Below, one piece after another: positions 1 to 9,900 of a stretch of DNA of 64,000 bases. The DNA is from Kangiellaceae bacterium (GTDB lineage Bacteria > Pseudomonadota > Gammaproteobacteria > Enterobacterales > Kangiellaceae): NCBI GenBank assembly GCA_019090895.1, contig JAHRVB010000228.1, forward strand, positions 21,990 through 85,989, written 5' to 3'. The notes under the pieces were generated by a model that saw only the letters and a program-made list of their open reading frames with translations, did not search any database and had not been told where the DNA came from. Made by a program: the position numbers and the translations under genes. Each line of letters opens with the position of its first letter. Position 1 is the first letter of the stretch.

Positions 1-408
1 CAAAATTTCTCGTTACAGAATATTGCGAAGTTGCGAGCTGATGATCTTTCAGTCAATCAACGTTTATCTAATTTCTTATTGGCTGTCATTGAAACACAAT
101 GTGACCCAAAGCTACCAAGCGGTTGTTTTGTCTCTTTGTGTGCTAGCGAAGCGGCGGGTGAATGTATGCCGAAAAACGCAGTTAAAGCTATTCGTGAAAT
201 TCAATCCGATACAGAGAGATTTCTGAAGGAATTTTTTGAGAAAGAAAAAGAGCAGGGCAATTTAAAAAGTACGATCAACATAAATTTGGCCGTTCTGCTT
301 ACGACTACTTTTATTCACGGCACTGCGTCCATGGCGCGAAGTAACAAAGCCTTTAGTGAAATTAGCGAGATGATCAGACCCGCAGTCGAATCAATTATCT
401 CGTTATAA
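1..408 (+). CDS. TetR/AcrR family transcriptional regulator, C-terminal part (5' end outside the window)
   Basis: The reading frame is open from base 1, so the N-terminal helix-turn-helix lies upstream of the window. About 135 residues remain. They are all-helical and carry the SGCFVSLCASE segment typical of the ligand-binding domain of TetR regulators of the YezE/AefR kind, followed by a helix ending in a conserved hydrophobic face (INLAVLLTTTFIHG). The gene runs convergently towards the LytTR response regulator at 468, with a short gap and no obvious terminator. The target cannot be told because the DNA-binding half and the upstream neighbour are missing. The family is likely; the ligand is unknown. 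Confidence 0.7.
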   Translation, partial: QNFSLQNIAKLRADDLSVNQRLSNFLLAVIETQCDPKLPSGCFVSLCASEAAGECMPKNAVKAIREIQSDTERFLKEFFEKEKEQGNLKSTININLAVLLTTTFIHGTASMARSNKAFSEISEMIRPAVESIISL

Positions 409-467
409 CGCCGATTAACACATAATATTTTTAGTGGTGAACTTTCATTTTACCTTACGATGCTGAC

Positions 468-1256
468 TTAACTGTTCTCATACCATATCTTAAACTCATT
501 CGCTCGTTCTCGGCTAACCACAATATTAAAATCAGGTTGGTGTGTTAGGGTAATTACTAGCTTATTTCCAAAACCCCGCTTTACGTTAATGATTGCACGG
601 CTGTTACAGATCACCTTGCGATTCAATTTGAAAAAATATTTTGGTTCTAATAAGTCCATTACATTGATTAACGATTTATTGAGTGAGTAGATTCGGCTAT
701 TATCAGCCACACAAAAAGTGGATTCATCGGCATAAATATAGGCGATATTTTTGACTGGTAGTTTAATTAGCTCTGTACCTCGTTTCACCAAAAAACTACT
801 CGCATATTGCTCAAAGACTGTTTGGATACTATTCAATAGAGGCGTGAGCGACTGGTTGTCTTGACGACCATTTATATGATAACGATTGTATTTTATTAGT
901 GCTTTATTGACGCTATCAAAACTGGTTGGTTTTAATAGATAGTCAACGCTATTCAACTTAAATGCGTTAATTGCAAATTCGTCATAAGCGGTTGAGAATA
1001 TAATCGGGGTATGAATTTTAATACGATTAAATATTTCGAATGCTGAGCCGTCACTTAGTTGTATGTCCAAGAATACTAAGTCGGGCGCTGTATTTGTAGA
1101 AAACCATAGAACGCATTCATCGATACTTTTTATCCAATCGACAATTTCGTAATTTCCTGACGATTCCTCTACAAAACGTTTTAGATTTTTATAAGCTGGT
1201 TCCTCGTCTTCTATAATGAGTATCCTAGTCTTGGCCTTAGAGTCATTTTTTATCAT
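468..1256 (-). CDS. LytTR-family response regulator (LytR/AlgR type)
   Basis: 262 residues. The N-terminal receiver domain (about 11-130) has the acidic pocket IIEDEE at 14-19, the phosphoacceptor Asp64 in VFLDIQ, Ser88/Thr89 and Lys109. The C-terminal LytTR DNA-binding domain (about 155-258) begins FLVKRGTELIKL and holds the FFKLNRKVICN segment. Such regulators are phosphorylated by a membrane histidine kinase and bind paired nine-base direct repeats. The start overlaps the end of the kinase gene by 14 bases, so the two are translationally coupled. A matching pair of repeats lies at 3390-3419 upstream of the neighbouring DUF5694 gene, which I propose as a target. It resembles AlgR/BtsR/LytR but cannot be assigned to one. 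Confidence 0.93.
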   Translation of the reverse strand: MIKNDSKAKTRILIIEDEEPAYKNLKRFVEESSGNYEIVDWIKSIDECVLWFSTNTAPDLVFLDIQLSDGSAFEIFNRIKIHTPIIFSTAYDEFAINAFKLNSVDYLLKPTSFDSVNKALIKYNRYHINGRQDNQSLTPLLNSIQTVFEQYASSFLVKRGTELIKLPVKNIAYIYADESTFCVADNSRIYSLNKSLINVMDLLEPKYFFKLNRKVICNSRAIINVKRGFGNKLVITLTHQPDFNIVVSRERANEFKIWYENS

Positions 1257-2283
1257 AATTATTGATTTTTAGTAGCGGTATCTTAACTTGAAACGTCGAT
1301 TCTTCCTGAACGTCACAATCGATTACTTCGATCTTTTCATCTGACAACAAGTGATACCGCTGTTGTAAGTTTTCAAGGCCAATACCAGAAGACGTTCCGT
1401 TGTCTATTTTTCTGTGCCTATTATTAGTAATGGTTAATGCCTCATAGGACTGAATGATGGAGCAACTGATAAAGTGAGTGTTATCTATTCGATTATGCTT
1501 GATGACATTTTCGAGTAAGCTTTGTAAAGCAAAAGGTGGCAAGTAAAACATTTGGGTGTCTTCTAGGCGAAATTCAACTGTTAACCAGTCCTTAAATCGA
1601 CCTCTTAATAGGGCGATAAATAGTTCTGAGTATCCAATCTCTTCCTCAAGCGTTATCAACTGATTATCTCGGTTATTCAGTATGTGCCGAAATAGGTCTG
1701 AAAGATTTTTTAAATAGTCTTGAGCGTCGGTATTTTTAGGTTCTATCATTGATTGTAAAGTGTTGAGATTGTTGAAAAGGAAATGGGGGTCAAGTTGTGT
1801 TTGTAATGCCCGTAGTTGAGCGTTAACAGTGGATTTCTCCAATAGAGCGTTTTCTATTTCCGCTAACTGTTGTGTTTTTAGCGTCATCACTAGCATGGCC
1901 AATAAGGTTACAGTAAAAGCGACTATCACTGCGTGGGTACTATAGTTGGCAAAATGAACCCAGCTTAAACTATCATATTGCGGTTCAAAAATAATTAGAT
2001 ATTGTTTAAATAATGCAGAGGAAACAATACTAATTGTTGATATTGTCGCGATTGAAATAAAGAAGTTGTAAGCCGTTATCTTGTTGCCCAAGTTGAGGAC
2101 TTTGCTACTGATGTACCAATAGAGATAGAGATTTGCAATCTGCAAAATAATTGCTTGAAGGCTGAAGTATTCTTGACTACTAAAAAAACTTGCGGCGTAC
2201 ATATTTAGGTATAAAAATAAACCTAGAATTGCTGGAATCGTCCAGAATAATTTTCTTTCCTGTAATTTGGGCGACGAATTCAT
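1243..2283 (-). CDS. LytS/YehU-type membrane sensor histidine kinase
   Basis: About 346 residues from the ATG at 2283; a TTG six bases upstream is also in frame. Four or so hydrophobic segments lie in residues 15-135, with no recognisable sensor domain outside the membrane. A His_kinase (PF06580) domain follows with the phospho-accepting histidine near residue 167 in QLDPHFLFNNLNTL, the N-box LLENVIKHN near 258 and the glycine box SSGIGLENL near 300. It should autophosphorylate and pass the phosphate to the overlapping LytTR regulator. The signal is unknown. The compact membrane part resembles the family of kinases paired with LytTR regulators in marine gammaproteobacteria rather than the larger BtsS/LytS sensors. 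Confidence 0.92.
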   Translation of the reverse strand: MNSSPKLQERKLFWTIPAILGLFLYLNMYAASFFSSQEYFSLQAIILQIANLYLYWYISSKVLNLGNKITAYNFFISIATISTISIVSSALFKQYLIIFEPQYDSLSWVHFANYSTHAVIVAFTVTLLAMLVMTLKTQQLAEIENALLEKSTVNAQLRALQTQLDPHFLFNNLNTLQSMIEPKNTDAQDYLKNLSDLFRHILNNRDNQLITLEEEIGYSELFIALLRGRFKDWLTVEFRLEDTQMFYLPPFALQSLLENVIKHNRIDNTHFISCSIIQSYEALTITNNRHRKIDNGTSSGIGLENLQQRYHLLSDEKIEVIDCDVQEESTFQVKIPLLKINNYDKK

Positions 2284-2420
2284 TAACAACAGCTTTGGGT
2301 GATTAAGGATTTGCAGGTTAACCGGAGTTGCAGCATTTTACAACTCAGTAATTGGTGGTGGCTCTATTTGTACTTAGAGATTAAGATGTGCCGTCTAAAA
2401 GACGATTATCGCCTTACCAG

Positions 2421-3317
2421 CTAATTATCTATTAAAATGCTGTTGGTATTAACTAACTCAAAGTTTGGATTATCCTCAAACATGTGTTGTAAAATACGAA
2501 CGTGCCCAGCGCCTATTATAAGCAGTATTTTTTTATCGGTTGACTTGTTAACTCGCTTATAGATGTTGGCATATATTTTTATATTTCGTTTATACCACTC
2601 CGCCGCTAGCTCTGCACCTATGTAATCTGGGTCTAAAGGTACCATTATATGTTTAATTTTATCGACGATTTTCTCTGAGGCTTCTAATCTGTGTTGCGGG
2701 GTGGGGGAAATAACTTGGGTTGCCAAATCAGTGTAAAACATATGGTAGCTTAGAATATTTTCTGGACGATTTATATTAACTAACCTTTCTATGACTGTCC
2801 GAGAAGCGTCGGCTTTATCAGATTCTTTATGTCCTTTAGATACTTTTTCTAGCGCTTTAGTGACTCCAGTTAGGCCAAACCGCCTAATTCCTTCTTCAAG
2901 TTCGTCATAAGGAAAAACACCGGGGGCATCAACTGTGTAAATTTCTTTATGTTCTAGTTGAGCGGCTACCTTGAATCCCAGTTGGTAGATTTCGTTGGCC
3001 TTTTTGTCTATACCAAAAGTACCGTGGAGATACTGTTGGTATGTTTTATTGATACTCTTTTGATAGGTAACGGGTCGTTCAATAAATACTTTGTCGGGAT
3101 TAAATCCGACCAATCGAGAGTTAACCAGCGCTATTTCCTGTTGAGTCTTTTTGGACAAATGATCAAATGTTGTCGACTTAATTACATCCAAACCAGGGTT
3201 TTGAAAATGGTACGTTCCTAAAATTAAGATTTCAGTTTTTTCGTGAGTTTGCGCTAAAGCAAAGTGATTTAAAGCAGTTGTTAGAATTATAATTAGCTTA
3301 AGTAGGTGTTTCGACAT
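2421..3317 (-). CDS. Secreted DUF5694-like protein (TraB/GumN-like fold suspected)
   Basis: 298 residues. A signal peptide covers about 1-22 (hydrophobic stretch, then ALAQ). The mature part opens with EILILGTYHFQNPG, the hallmark start of the DUF5694 family, and has IERPVTY, a YQLGF segment, TVDAPGVFPYDE and a C-terminal IIGAGHVRILQHM. The GTYH and GAGH histidines resemble those of TraB/GumN/ChaN-type proteins, but no activity is established and I do not assign one. It lies upstream of the kinase gene on the same strand (131 bases apart). Its own start has a good AAAGGA site. A LytTR-type direct repeat overlaps the presumed -35 position of its promoter, suggesting control by the adjacent two-component system. 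Confidence 0.8.
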   Translation of the reverse strand: MSKHLLKLIIILTTALNHFALAQTHEKTEILILGTYHFQNPGLDVIKSTTFDHLSKKTQQEIALVNSRLVGFNPDKVFIERPVTYQKSINKTYQQYLHGTFGIDKKANEIYQLGFKVAAQLEHKEIYTVDAPGVFPYDELEEGIRRFGLTGVTKALEKVSKGHKESDKADASRTVIERLVNINRPENILSYHMFYTDLATQVISPTPQHRLEASEKIVDKIKHIMVPLDPDYIGAELAAEWYKRNIKIYANIYKRVNKSTDKKILLIIGAGHVRILQHMFEDNPNFELVNTNSILIDN

Positions 3318-3368
3318 CTTAGATTTCCTTTGTTAAAGTAGAAAATCAATGTAAATTAATCGTTGTGT

Positions 3369-3419
3369 ATTTTAAAGCGACTATTTGTTGAAACGGTAAT
3401 AAGTCGCCTCGAAACGGTA
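3369..3419 (-). promoter_or_regulatory. Candidate promoter with LytTR-type direct repeat
   Basis: On the minus strand the nine-mer TACCGTTTC occurs twice, at 3419-3411 and 3398-3390, exactly 12 bases apart (21 bases start to start). This is the layout recalled for LytTR regulators such as AgrA: two TACCGTT-like elements 12-13 bases apart. A -10-like TAAAAT lies at 3374-3369. The position 17 bases upstream of it falls inside the second repeat, so the repeat replaces a normal -35, as expected of an activator site. It lies 52 bases or more before the DUF5694 start. Confidence 0.6.
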
Positions 3420-3550
3420 TCGAAAGAGTCTGTTGTCGACATAGTGGCAGTAAGCGTCAGCCAATTGGCACTGTGAAAAATCAACAGACTCCATAGTTGC
3501 TACTTCAATATAAGGAGTCGTTTTCTAGATATTTATATTAATACTAAATA

Positions 3551-4549
3551 TTAAAGCTTAACGATCAACTTTCCTTTATTTTCGCCAGTGAAGAATAAAT
3601 TTAATCCTTCTATGGCTGATTCTAATCCTTCAAGAATATGCGAGCGATGTTTGATCTTTCCAGACATAACGTAGGGCGTTAGCTTAGCAAGAAGGCTCGG
3701 CACTTCTGCAAAGTGATCGGGCATAGTGAATCCTTGAATGGTTAAGCGTTTCTTGATAACAGGAATCCAATTGGGACCAGGGCTAGGAACTGCTTTGGAG
3801 TAATCTGCAATCATTCCACAGACGACCACACGGCCATGAGCGTTCATTCGTTCAAATATTAAGTTTTGAATTGGTCCGCCGGTATTCTCAAAATATAAAT
3901 CAATACCCTTGGGAGCGAGTTTAGCGAGTTGCTCTGCCAAATTATTGGATTTGTAATTGATAGCACCATCAAAGCCAAGCTCATTAATAATCCAATCAGC
4001 TTTTTCATCTGTTCCAACAACGCCTATAACGTTTAAACCATCAGCCTTAGCCAGTTGACCTACCAACGAACCTACTGAACCTGCAGCACCAGTGACAATA
4101 AGAGTCTCACCTTGCTTAGGCTTTCCAACATTAAAAAGCCCCTGGGTGGCAGTTAAGCCCGGCAGAGCAAAGATTGACAGCACTGCTTCGTCAGGGAGTG
4201 GTGCTTCTACCTTATTCATTCCCGTGCCGTTGCTAATCGCGTACTCTGTCCATCCGATTAACCCCATCACTCGATCGCCCACTTGAAAATCAGGATGATT
4301 ACTTTCTACTACTTCACCTATGCCGGAGCTACGCATCACAGAACCTAATTCTACCGGTGGGATATAACTTTCTCTGTCTGGGCTCATCCAACCGAACATC
4401 GCTGGATCTAATGACATGTGATTTTGCTTGATCAGTATTTCTCCAGGCCCTGCCGTCGGTATTTCTTTTTGAATCACTTCAAATAATTCTGCACTAATTG
4501 GTCCTGCTTGAGGACGCTTGATGAGGTTTATAGCTGTGTAAGTTGTCAT
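3551..4549 (-). CDS. NADP-dependent oxidoreductase, medium-chain dehydrogenase/reductase superfamily (CurA/YncB-like)
   Basis: About 332 residues from the ATG at 4549, which has an AAAGGGAA site just upstream; an in-frame ATG 18 bases earlier is less likely. The N-terminal GroES-like domain lacks the zinc-binding cysteines of alcohol dehydrogenases. The Rossmann domain starts at LIVTGAAGSVGSLVGQLAK (about 150-168). Residues LDPAMFGWMSPDRESY and the C-terminal GENKGKLIVKL match the NADPH-dependent enone/curcumin/prostaglandin reductase group, which reduces carbon-carbon double bonds in alpha,beta-unsaturated ketones. The gene is divergent from a LysR regulator, and a perfect dyad lies between them. 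The natural substrate is unknown. Confidence 0.9.
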   Translation of the reverse strand: MTTYTAINLIKRPQAGPISAELFEVIQKEIPTAGPGEILIKQNHMSLDPAMFGWMSPDRESYIPPVELGSVMRSSGIGEVVESNHPDFQVGDRVMGLIGWTEYAISNGTGMNKVEAPLPDEAVLSIFALPGLTATQGLFNVGKPKQGETLIVTGAAGSVGSLVGQLAKADGLNVIGVVGTDEKADWIINELGFDGAINYKSNNLAEQLAKLAPKGIDLYFENTGGPIQNLIFERMNAHGRVVVCGMIADYSKAVPSPGPNWIPVIKKRLTIQGFTMPDHFAEVPSLLAKLTPYVMSGKIKHRSHILEGLESAIEGLNLFFTGENKGKLIVKL

Positions 4550-4658
4550 ATTGTTCCCTTTGAGCATTTCAGTTTAAAAATGATTTTCGAGATGATTTAT
4601 TGGTACAAAGTATTATTACTGCTACTTATTGTAAGATATATGCTAGTTTATACAATTC

Positions 4659-4681
4659 ATTATTGTCCAAACGACAATAAT
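4659..4681. promoter_or_regulatory. Perfect inverted repeat, likely LysR operator
   Basis: ATTATTGTC and GACAATAAT form two nine-base arms separated by five bases. The dyad sits 28 bases before the lysR start, between the divergent oxidoreductase and lysR genes, where LysR regulators normally bind. A second weaker dyad (ATTGTA/TACAAT) lies just upstream at 4628-4656. Confidence 0.65.
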
Positions 4682-4709
4682 AGTTTGAATATAAGGTGTT
4701 GATAACAAT

Positions 4710-5615
4710 ATGGATCAATTAAAAGCGTTGAAGTACTTCGTTGCCGTAGTGGAGACAGAGAGCTTTACAAACGCAGCTGCCCGCTTTTCTGTACCTCCAT
4801 CATCGCTTTCAAGACGCATTGCTGATTTGGAAAGTAGCCTCGGAGCAAATTTATTAAAACGTTCTACTCGTGTGGTTCAAGTGACTGAGATTGGCAGAGA
4901 CTATTATAGCCAAGTGTCACAAATCATCGATGATCTAGAGCAAAGCAATGAAGCTGTTAAGAGTTATCAATTAAAACCCAAAGGACAACTGAGAATAAGT
5001 TGTATGACAGGTTTTGGAGACAGAATACTTTTGCCGCTGCTGGAAGAGTTTAGTGAGCTCTATCCGGACATTATCTTGGATGTACACTTGAGTGATGAAT
5101 TATCGGACCTAAGTCGGGACAATGTGGATATTGCCATTCGTGGGGGGTATGCTCCAAATGAGAGAGTTGTTGCGCTCCGGCTGATGGATAATCTGTTTGT
5201 ACCAGCTGCGTCAAAAAGTTACTTGCAGCGCATGGGAGTCCCGCAAAACGCATTGCAGCTCAAAGACCATAAAGGACTCTATTACCGAACCCCAATCGGC
5301 CCAACGCCGTGGCTTTGCGAAGTCGAAGGACAATGGCAAGATGTATCAGCACCAGCAGTTGCAATAAGCAACGCAGGTCGTTGGTTGCTCAGTAAGGCTG
5401 TACAAGGGCAGGGCATAATCATGTTACCGAAGTGGGTGTTACAACCGTATATTGATAGCGGTGAACTACAGCTATTGGAGATTAATCCGCAATTATCAAC
5501 CACCCAAAATCCAGAATTCGCAATTTATTTACTCTATCAAAAACAACGCTACCATGTGCCAAAAGTTAAGGTCGCGGTAGATTTTTTGGTTGCTAGAACA
5601 CGACGAGAGAATTAA
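4710..5615 (+). CDS. LysR family transcriptional regulator
   Basis: 301 residues. The winged helix-turn-helix covers about 1-60 (MDQLKALKYFVAVVETESFTNAAARF, then SSLSRRIADLE). The effector-binding domain covers about 90-295 and is of the CrgA/AaeR type, with DVDIAIRGG-like DNVDIAIRGGYAP and a late GIIMLPKWVL. It is divergent from the CurA-like oxidoreductase and most likely controls that gene and itself through the dyad at 4659-4681. LysR proteins of this subgroup often sense aromatic or quinone-like compounds, which would fit an enone reductase target, but this is inference. The last residues are charged and the stop is followed by a gene-free region. Confidence 0.92.
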   Translation: MDQLKALKYFVAVVETESFTNAAARFSVPPSSLSRRIADLESSLGANLLKRSTRVVQVTEIGRDYYSQVSQIIDDLEQSNEAVKSYQLKPKGQLRISCMTGFGDRILLPLLEEFSELYPDIILDVHLSDELSDLSRDNVDIAIRGGYAPNERVVALRLMDNLFVPAASKSYLQRMGVPQNALQLKDHKGLYYRTPIGPTPWLCEVEGQWQDVSAPAVAISNAGRWLLSKAVQGQGIIMLPKWVLQPYIDSGELQLLEINPQLSTTQNPEFAIYLLYQKQRYHVPKVKVAVDFLVARTRREN

Positions 5616-5976
5616 CACTAATGAATAATGTTATCTCATTGATTATTTAGGCTCAAAAAGGGATCATTGCGACCCCTTCACGTCCAATGCTACAACTTAT
5701 ATTGATAGTAACTTCGTTATATTCGAAAGGTGAACTCTCAAAATCACGAGTTCTCTCTGCTGTATTAGTAATTTTGGAGCCGAACCTGAAAACAAAGTAA
5801 GCTTGTTGCCTAACCAATATCGGGCTGATTATACTAAATAATCACAAATAGAATTTAATGAGATATTGTCTAGCTATTATTGCAGCAAGGCGTAATTGAA
5901 TACTAACTAGAGACTTTGGTTTGTGTTCTTTGATTCAAAAAACCTAGACAAACCCCAAATTTTTAAGAGGAACCAA
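5616..5976. other. Gene-free stretch between lysR and the broken lysE gene
   Basis: About 360 bases without a credible reading frame. A weak dyad (GAACTC/GAGTTC) occurs at 5732-5753, and an imperfect stem without a T-run at about 5657-5681 could end the lysR transcript. An AAGAGG ribosome-binding site at 5965-5970 belongs to the following gene. Nothing else is recognisable. Confidence 0.5.
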
Positions 5977-6618
5977 ATGACTGCCGAAATTAAGTCATAA
6001 CTACCCGAACTAATATCCGTAAGCGTTATCGCCATTTTTATGGCAATTTGTCCTGGTGCCGACTTTGTGATGACCACTAGAAATAGTGTTCTTTATAGCT
6101 GTTTGGCAGGATTGTATTCTTCGTTGGGTATTAGTTTAGCGATTTGGGTACATGTGGCTTATTCGATTGCGGGTTTGGCGATAATCATTTCCAACTCTAT
6201 AGTGCTTTTCTCAATGATTAAATATCTTGGTGCTGTTTATCTAATTTACACTGGATGGAGGACGTTCCGTACAACCTCCAACTTAGATATTGTTGAGCAA
6301 ACCAATAAAGTTGAGTTATCCAACTTTTACGCATTTAATATTGGTTTTATTACCAATGCGTTAAATCCAAAGACGACAATATTTTTCCTCAGTATATTTA
6401 CTCAAGTCGTAATTTCAGAGACACCGTTATGGTCGCAAGTCGTTTATGGGGTGATCATCTCTGTAGCTCATTTAGTTTGCTTCGGAACGGTGTCGTTACT
6501 CTTGAGCCTGTCGATTTTACTAAAGAAGTTTCAATTATATAAGCGCAGCATTGAAAGAGTAGTTGGTAGTTTACTGATAGGTTTCGGGATTAAGATTGCT
6601 ACAACTAGTAGTGGATAA
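5977..6618 (+). pseudogene. LysE/RhtB family amino-acid exporter interrupted by an in-frame TAA at codon 8
   Basis: The natural start appears to be the ATG at 5977, seven bases after AAGAGG. The frame reads MTAEIKS, then a TAA at 5998-6000, and continues without a break as LPELISVSVIAIFMAICPGADFVM. The whole frame would give 213 residues, the normal size of LysE/RhtB exporters, and it keeps the conserved PGAD motif, five further hydrophobic segments and the NPKTTIFFLS segment. The first start after the stop is ATG 6040, which removes about 21 residues including most of the first membrane helix and has no ribosome-binding site. The gene is therefore probably inactive, unless the stop is a sequencing error or is bypassed. 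The exported substrate is unknown. Confidence 0.72.
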
Positions 6619-6955
6619 ATGGTCTGAGCTAGTATGTTAGATCCATCTAACGATCAACAGAAAGCGGTGTATGTATCCTGTGGGGCGAATGAAGCGGGTC
6701 TTTTGTTAATTTTAAGGTAAATCAGCAATAACCAGCTATTCGAAGTGAAAGTCTTGTGGATGATAAATTGAACGCCAAGTTATCGTAAGAGTTTCAAGAA
6801 TATAACGATCCAAGGAGAATTTGTTAGCTCGAGGGCAATATAAAGTTTGTCGTTAGCCAACAATCTAAACCTTCATGATTTAAGTTCGCAACTCAAAACA
6901 GTCATTGGTTGACGTAAAATAATGGCTGTCTCTTATTGATTTAAATATCGATTGT
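6619..6955. other. Gene-free stretch between convergent lysE remnant and RND operon
   Basis: No convincing coding sequence on either strand. It contains only the likely terminator of the RND operon near its right edge (6895-6929). The rest shows no repeat or dyad I would defend. Confidence 0.5.
6895..6929 (-). terminator. Possible terminator of the RND operon
   Basis: ACAGTCATT (6898-6906) pairs with AATGGCTGT (6921-6929) with one mismatch and a 14-base loop. Read on the minus strand the stem is followed by only four Ts. It lies just after the stop of the second RND permease, so a terminator role is plausible but the hairpin is weak. Confidence 0.4.
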
Positions 6956-9900
6956 TTACTTTCGTTTGGTTGAACTTATTCTTAAATTAGACATACTCCA
7001 CTTCAATCCCTTTGTGCCAATTGAGCGCCAGAGGTCTGCCACTAGATTTCTCACAAAATCTAAGAATAAATAGATGACCGGTAAACAAATTAATGTGGTT
7101 AACGTTGAATAGGCTAACCCACCAATTACTGCTCGTGCCATTGGGAAGTAGGGTGGTCCACCGCCGCCTAATTGAGTATCACCTAAACTTAGGGGGAGTA
7201 GTCCTAAGATGGTCGTTAGAACCGTCATTAATATGGGTCTTATACGATCGTTAGCCGCATGTAATATTGCGTGCTTTTTGTGGTGACCAGCATCACGGTA
7301 GTGGTTAATTCTATCAACTAATACAATTCCGTTATTTACGACAACACCCATTAGTACGAGAATGCCAATTAAGGCCATCATAGATAAAGTGGTGTCGGTG
7401 ATTAAAAAGTAAATAAAGACACCGACTACTGCGTAAGCGATTGACGTAATAACGGCTAGCGGTAGCATAAGCGATTCAAATAGTGCAGCCATCACGATAA
7501 ATATCATGAGTACTGCTAACAACATGTTTGTGCTCATGATTTTTCCTATTTTTTCTTCGCGATCGGTGCTGCGACCAAATCCCCAACTATAGCCTGGTGG
7601 CAGTATAATGTTTTCCATTAGAGCATCAGAAGCTTCTCTAATTTCTTTAGCCGTTGTGTCTTTATAATCGATAGTTAACCGAAATGAAGTACGGCGGTCA
7701 AATCTCGCAATCTGAGGTAGAGACTGTTGCACTTGAAGCTTTGCAACACCGTCTAAACGAACTGTTTTACTACCTCCTGGTTTTGGGTTAGGTAGTTCAA
7801 TCGGTAATCCTCGCAAATCGCTAATTGACGCTCGTTTTTGTCCTTCAAACGTCAATGATATATCAGTTTCACCCAGCTCTGAACGAAACGTGCGAAGTTG
7901 CTGTTTTCTAAGTGCAATGGAAATATTTCTTCCTACCTCTTGGGGTGTTAATCCAAGTTGACTGAGCTTTTGGGAGTTCAAAACCACACGTACTTCCTGA
8001 GTGCTCATACTTGAACCATAGGTGACATTGGCGACGCCTTTTATGTTTCTAATCACAGGTGAAACTTGCTGGGCTATTTTTATTAAAGTCTCTGTATCTT
8101 CGCCGTTAATACCTATGGTCAGCGCCTCTTGACCTCCCGATCGGTTTCTATCAAAGCCGGGTCTTCCAATGGCTAGTTTTGGCATGTGTTTTTCGATGTA
8201 GTCTTTGATCTCTTTATTAGTCTTAGTACGTTTGTCGTCTTCAATAAGTAATAAAGTAGAGCCGGCTTCTTGGCTGACGTAATATGAATAAACATTTTCA
8301 ATATCGAGTTTTTCTTTATTATCGTATAAAAAATTCTCGATTCGATCGACAGCAGCTTCCACTCTTTCTAATTCATAATTTCCTTCAATGTTATATGAAA
8401 TGAACAATCGAGAGTCTTCTTCCTCAGGAAACATGTCGCTATTAACAACACCGGCCAGACCAATCGGTAGAAAAAAACCAATACAGATTAATCCGGCATA
8501 AAATGGGTGGGACATCATCCACTTAAGAAACTTAGAATATCGACCGTGTTCTTTAATGGTATCGGTATGACTAATAGTTTTCGTCTTAGATTTCATTTTA
8601 CTTAATGCTAGTGGAATGATTGTCATTGCAATGAAAAGCGAAGCACCTAACGAAATGACAATTGTCGATGCAACGTGACTAAGGAAAACGGTAATATCGA
8701 CTTTCTCACCTATAATATTTGGCAAGAAAACAATACCTGTCGTGATGGTGCCAGCAACAACTGGAATACCAACATCTTTCACTCCTTTCAGAGTAGCTTC
8801 ATAAGGCTTGTCGGGCATTTGTTGTCGATAGCCAAAAATACTCTCACTCACAACGACAGCATTATCGACTAACATTCCAATGGCAAGCATAAGTCCCATC
8901 ATTGATAAAAGGTTGATGCTTACGTTCAAGAAATACATTGCTGCAAGAGTAATTAGTAAAGAAAATGGTACTGCGAGTGAAACGATTATTGTTAGTCTTA
9001 CATCCCTAAGAAATATAAAGAGTACTAACGAAGAAAGTAAAAAACCTATAAATCCAGACTTTGCAATATCGCCTAGTGAACTGACTACTCCGTCAGCTTG
9101 ATTTTCCATCACGAAGAGTTTAATTCCTTCAAAATCAGGTAGTTCCTCAATGCGTTTCATTTCTTCAATCACGGCATCTGCTGTCGCTACTAGGTTAGCA
9201 TCTGCCTCTCTAGTGATATTGATCCCTACGGCGTATTTCCTATCAAGATGACGGCCGACTTCAATCTCTTCTTTGTCGAATGATACGTGTGCGATATCAG
9301 AGAGTTTTAATCCCTTGTCATTAACAACAAAGTTCTTAATATCATCTAAAGAACCGAATTGTTGATTAACCGTAACTCTAATCCCATAGTCGTCATCTTT
9401 GACTTCACCCGCGGAAATTAAGTTGTTAGAACCTTGTAGTTTAGCTAGTAAAGAATTGGTATCGATATGATAAGCTGAAATCCTTTCCGGTATTAATTCG
9501 ATTTGAAACGTTTTTGGAGCAACACCGTGTATGTCTACTTTTGATACTCCCGGTATTCTTTCCAGTCGTTGTTTTAGTTGTCTATTTAACACCTGAAAAG
9601 AATCGCTTAGATCGGTATCCGCTGATAGTCTAGCTTGAATGATTGGCTGATCGTTGGTACTTCCTGTAAATATAAAAACTCTTCGAAGGTCATCCGGTAA
9701 TTCGTCTCGTATAGCATCGATTTTTTCTCGAGCCTCTACTCCCTTCAATTTTGCATTAATCCCCCAATCAAAGATCAGCAAAATCTGAGCTTGATCTTGA
9801 TTGCTAAAAGACTGCATCTGTTCGATCGACCCCATAGTCGCAAGCGACTCTTCTAAGGGGCGAGTAATGTTCTTTTCAATTTCTTCTGGAGAGGCTCCAG

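Noticed and set aside
5657..5681. Stem after lysR as a Rho-independent terminator
   Set aside because: The stem has a mismatch and no T-run follows, so it is not listed as a terminator.
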